Of a DNA stretch of 5,269 nt, positions 5,210 through 5,269 are shown piece by piece. The stretch's first letter is position 1; each line of letters begins with the position of its first letter. The notes beneath the pieces were generated by a model, which was not told the origin of the DNA, did not search any database, and saw nothing but the letters and a program-made list of their open reading frames with translations. The translations under genes were made by a program, and so were the position numbers. Origin of the DNA: Oscillospiraceae bacterium (GTDB lineage: Bacteria; Bacillota; Clostridia; Oscillospirales; Oscillospiraceae); contig CADCLH010000137.1 in assembly GCA_902802215.1 (NCBI GenBank), positions 1-5,269 on the forward strand, read 5' to 3'.

Positions 5210-5242
5210 GAAAGGCGGGCATCTTGTCCGGCTTTCTTTGAC
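5210..5242 (+). repeat. Direct repeat, copy 2: degenerate second terminator
   Basis: This is the second copy of 5030-5062. Its hairpin is weaker: C-to-G at 5215 creates a G-G mismatch against G5231, T5227 leaves a G-T pair with G5219, and the outer CAAAG arm is replaced by TTGAG. It may still form a hairpin of about 10 pairs around the loop ATCTT, so residual terminator activity is possible. Confidence 0.7.
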
Positions 5243-5266
5243 ACGCTGGAAGATAAACATAATTTA
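5238..5266 (+). promoter_or_regulatory. Possible promoter for a gene beyond the right edge
   Basis: A perfect -35 box TTGACA (5238-5243) overlaps the end of the degenerate terminator. An AT-rich stretch follows, but no -10 is ideal: AATTTA lies at a 17-base spacing, and CATAAT (5259-5264) at 15 bases. The window ends at 5269, so the gene cannot be seen. Confidence 0.3.
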
Positions 5267-5269
5267 TAA

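Overview
The window looks like part of the chromosome of a high-GC, gut-type Clostridia, perhaps in the Oscillospiraceae range. This rests on GC-rich codon use with purine-rich Shine-Dalgarno sites, sigma-A type promoters, a small lipoprotein, a membrane-anchored zinc-ribbon protein, a membrane GGDEF protein, and hairpin-rich intergenic repeats. The assignment is by gene style only; there is no rRNA or other marker here.

Layout. Positions 1-1331 (minus strand) hold most of an RlmD/RlmCD-type 23S rRNA uracil-C5 methyltransferase, cut by the left edge just before its expected C-terminal general-base residue. A strong-looking extended -10 promoter sits so close to its start that the mRNA may be leaderless. 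Diverging from it is a small Pro/Ser/Ala-rich lipoprotein gene (1431-1700). Positions 1701-2051 hold no gene but are very structured: two back-to-back hairpins, a candidate 198-bp element with 10-bp terminal inverted repeats and a compact three-way-junction fold, a clear intrinsic terminator, and the promoter of the next unit. That unit is a stand-alone HD-domain protein (2052-2594) followed 53 bases later by a double zinc-ribbon, single-pass membrane protein (2648-3841), probably one operon. A separate promoter (3886-3914) drives a six-TM GGDEF protein (3938-5008). Its GGEEF active site is intact, but it lacks the usual D-x-LTGLxNR segment and the RxxD inhibitory site. The right end (5009-5269) holds a perfect terminator, a 102-bp palindromic repeat, a degenerate second copy of the terminator, and possibly the start of another promoter.

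How the parts relate. The genes look like ordinary neighbours and not one dedicated system: rRNA modification, an envelope lipoprotein, an HD-hydrolase/zinc-ribbon operon, and a c-di-GMP signalling enzyme. I see no defence, CRISPR, phage or transposase genes. The points most worth a second look are the altered GGDEF domain, the structured element at 1741-1938, the palindrome between duplicated terminators at the right end, and the possible leaderless start of the methyltransferase.
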